Origin: Mycosarcoma maydis
Lineage: Eukaryota; Basidiomycota; Ustilaginomycetes; Ustilaginales
DNA length: 64,000 nt
Assembly: GCF_000328475.2 (NCBI RefSeq)
Contig: NC_026485.1
Location: 682,001-746,000 of the forward strand
Direction: 5' to 3'
This document shows positions 62,601 through 64,000 of this stretch, piece by piece (position 1 is the stretch's first letter; every line of letters starts with the position of its first letter). The notes beneath the pieces were generated by a model. The model saw only the letters and a list, made by a program, of their open reading frames with translations, did not search any database and was not told where the DNA came from. Made by a program: the position numbers and the translations under genes.

Positions 62601-64000
62601 GCACCTGGGACCAGTGCACCTCAAGTGGTCGCCGAAAAGGAGTGCGTCATGCTTGCTGAGGCACCCATCGTTGCCAACAAGGCATCCAGCATTGTGAAGA
62701 CTAGCTCGCTTTCACCAAAGAAAGTGGCGGCCAAGGCGCTTGCGAAAACTGGACCGACCTCGCCGACCAAGGCGAGCAGTCTCCGAGCTGCAGCCAACGC
62801 CACGTCGCCTTCCAAGATCAAGGCGTCGGCGCGCACAGCACAGCAGCATGGCGGACCGGGACTGGGACCGGGACCGGCACCGTCTGGATCGCCTTCGAGG
62901 GCTTGGGGCATTGGTGAAAAGATCAAAGGGTTCCTCGGATTGCATGCCTCGACGACGATCCACCCATCTACAGCAGTTGCTCAGACCAAGGTATCGGCGT
63001 CTGGCACATTCCAGCCGCGTGCCAACGGGTTTGCCACAAACACGGCTCATGCGAGCGCTTCCGAACACAAGACTGCGGCTACAGCTACACCGGCACCTTG
63101 CATTCCTGGCGCTCTGCTTGCTAGCCCTCCGCCAACGGCCAAGTCTGCGCAGGTCAACTCAACACCCTCAAGCGGTGCTGCTTCGGCGACGGCCAACGGA
63201 AAGCTCACCAGCATTGCGCGCGCCGAAATGCTGCGCAAGAAGCAGGCAGAGGAGGAGGAGCGCAAGGCTAAGGACAAGCAAGAGCGTCGAAGAATGCTGA
63301 TGGCCAAGAAGGAAGAGCGTGCCAAGGCGGTCGCGGAGGAGGAAATCGAAAAGGAGAACCGCAAACGAGCGCGTGAGCAGAACGACCGCCTCGGCCGTTC
63401 CGGCATCGAAGACGCCAGCATCGCTTCGTCTAACGGTGCACCGGCTGCGATTCCTGCTGCGCTCCTGGGCAATATTGTCGTCGGTGGCGGTGGCTCCGCA
63501 ATTTCTGGCAGTGTTCACAGCGGCTCAGCTAGCTCAAGGACAAGCACAGTCAGCACCGTTAGCAGCGGACCGCCCACGCGACCATCAAGTGCTCTCAATG
63601 GAAGCTATGCTGGTGTCAAGAGTCGCTACATGCAGGGAGCGGTCCAGCAGCAGCAGCAGCAGCCGCCGCCGCAGCAACAAGGCGAGGAAAGTAGTAAGAA
63701 GCGTCGCGTCACAAATGACAAGGAAGGTATAGCGGCAGGCTTGCAAGTGCCATTGAAGCAGCAGCCGGCGCCTCAGCAATCACAAGGTGCACCTAGCGCT
63801 CGTCCTGGTGCTTCGGTGGCGACGTCGCAGATCGGTGCACCCAAGATGGTTCGCACAGTCAGCCAGTCGTCGATACGATCTGGTGCTGCCTCACAAGCTG
63901 CTGCCCAGCAACAGCAACAGCAACAGCGCACTCAGCCGCCGCCGCAGATCAAGCTGGGCATGAAGCCGAGTGCGGCGACGACAGCAGCAGCAGGAGCAGG
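59689..64000 (+). CDS. Very long INCENP-like protein, partial (right edge)
   Basis: Predicted exon 1 is 59689-60143 (donor GC|GTAAGT), intron 107 nt, and exon 2 runs from 60251 off the right edge, so about 1400 residues are visible. The only in-frame upstream ATG is 59689, but its first ~90 residues look non-coding in character. The true start may be internal (for example 60033) or on an earlier exon. A short conserved-looking helical block, MSLFHKNLQEQGIDFIADSL then LHANDIFAKYA, is followed by basic SPSKLAGELLKSPTRPRTRA. This resembles the N-terminal Survivin/Borealin-binding part of INCENP/Sli15. The rest is disordered, rich in Ser/Ala/Pro with many S/T-P sites. A charged single helix lies at about 1140-1200 (ARAEMLRKKQAEEEERKAKD), then Gln runs. 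The Aurora-binding IN-box would lie beyond the window. Family is an inference. Confidence 0.6.

Overview
Organism. The window is nuclear DNA of a smut fungus (Ustilaginomycetes), most like Ustilago maydis or a close relative. The grounds are compact, mostly intronless genes of about 55% GC; short introns of roughly 60-180 nt with GTRNGT donors; basidiomycete-type proteins; and intergenic spacers filled with variants of the motif TTCACGATTCGTGATT, which I associate with smut spacers. The species is an inference. Layout, 1-20 kb. The left edge cuts a long coiled-coil protein that may be an ApsA/Num1 cortical anchor (-). Next come VTS1 (SAM-domain RNA-binding protein, -) and a GPI-anchored 'macrofage activating glycoprotein' family protein (-). 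From 11.5 to 14.4 kb lies an accessory patch: an intron-bearing tRNA-Ser(GCT) followed at once by a decayed retroelement with a zinc-knuckle ORF between two ~95-bp direct repeats. RLI1/ABCE1 (-) and ATG27 (-) follow. Layout, 20-33 kb. Ataxin-3-type Josephin deubiquitinase (+), NOP10 (-, two exons, 64 aa, no single long ORF), ERV25-like p24 protein (+, two exons), enolase (-), an intron-bearing tRNA-Glu(CTC) (-), and a large Ser/Thr kinase (-). Layout, 33-64 kb. HFM1/MER3 meiotic helicase (+, four exons), MSH6 (+) and ECO1 cohesin acetyltransferase (+) lie in tandem. Then come SEC26 beta-COP (+), PI31 proteasome regulator (-), UTP22 (-), a four-exon ankyrin protein (+), an acidic orphan protein (-), a tubulin-tyrosine-ligase-family protein (+) and, cut by the right edge, a very long INCENP-like protein (+). 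How the genes relate. Most are unrelated housekeeping genes: ribosome biogenesis and recycling (NOP10, UTP22, RLI1), vesicle traffic (ERV25, SEC26, ATG27), protein turnover (ataxin-3, PI31), glycolysis (enolase). The one functional neighbourhood is HFM1-MSH6-ECO1: meiotic crossover, mismatch repair and sister-chromatid cohesion. The most interesting observation is that splice signals at the MSH6 stop codon would remove that stop and join MSH6 in frame to ECO1. I see no CRISPR array, prokaryotic feature, virus or toxin gene.
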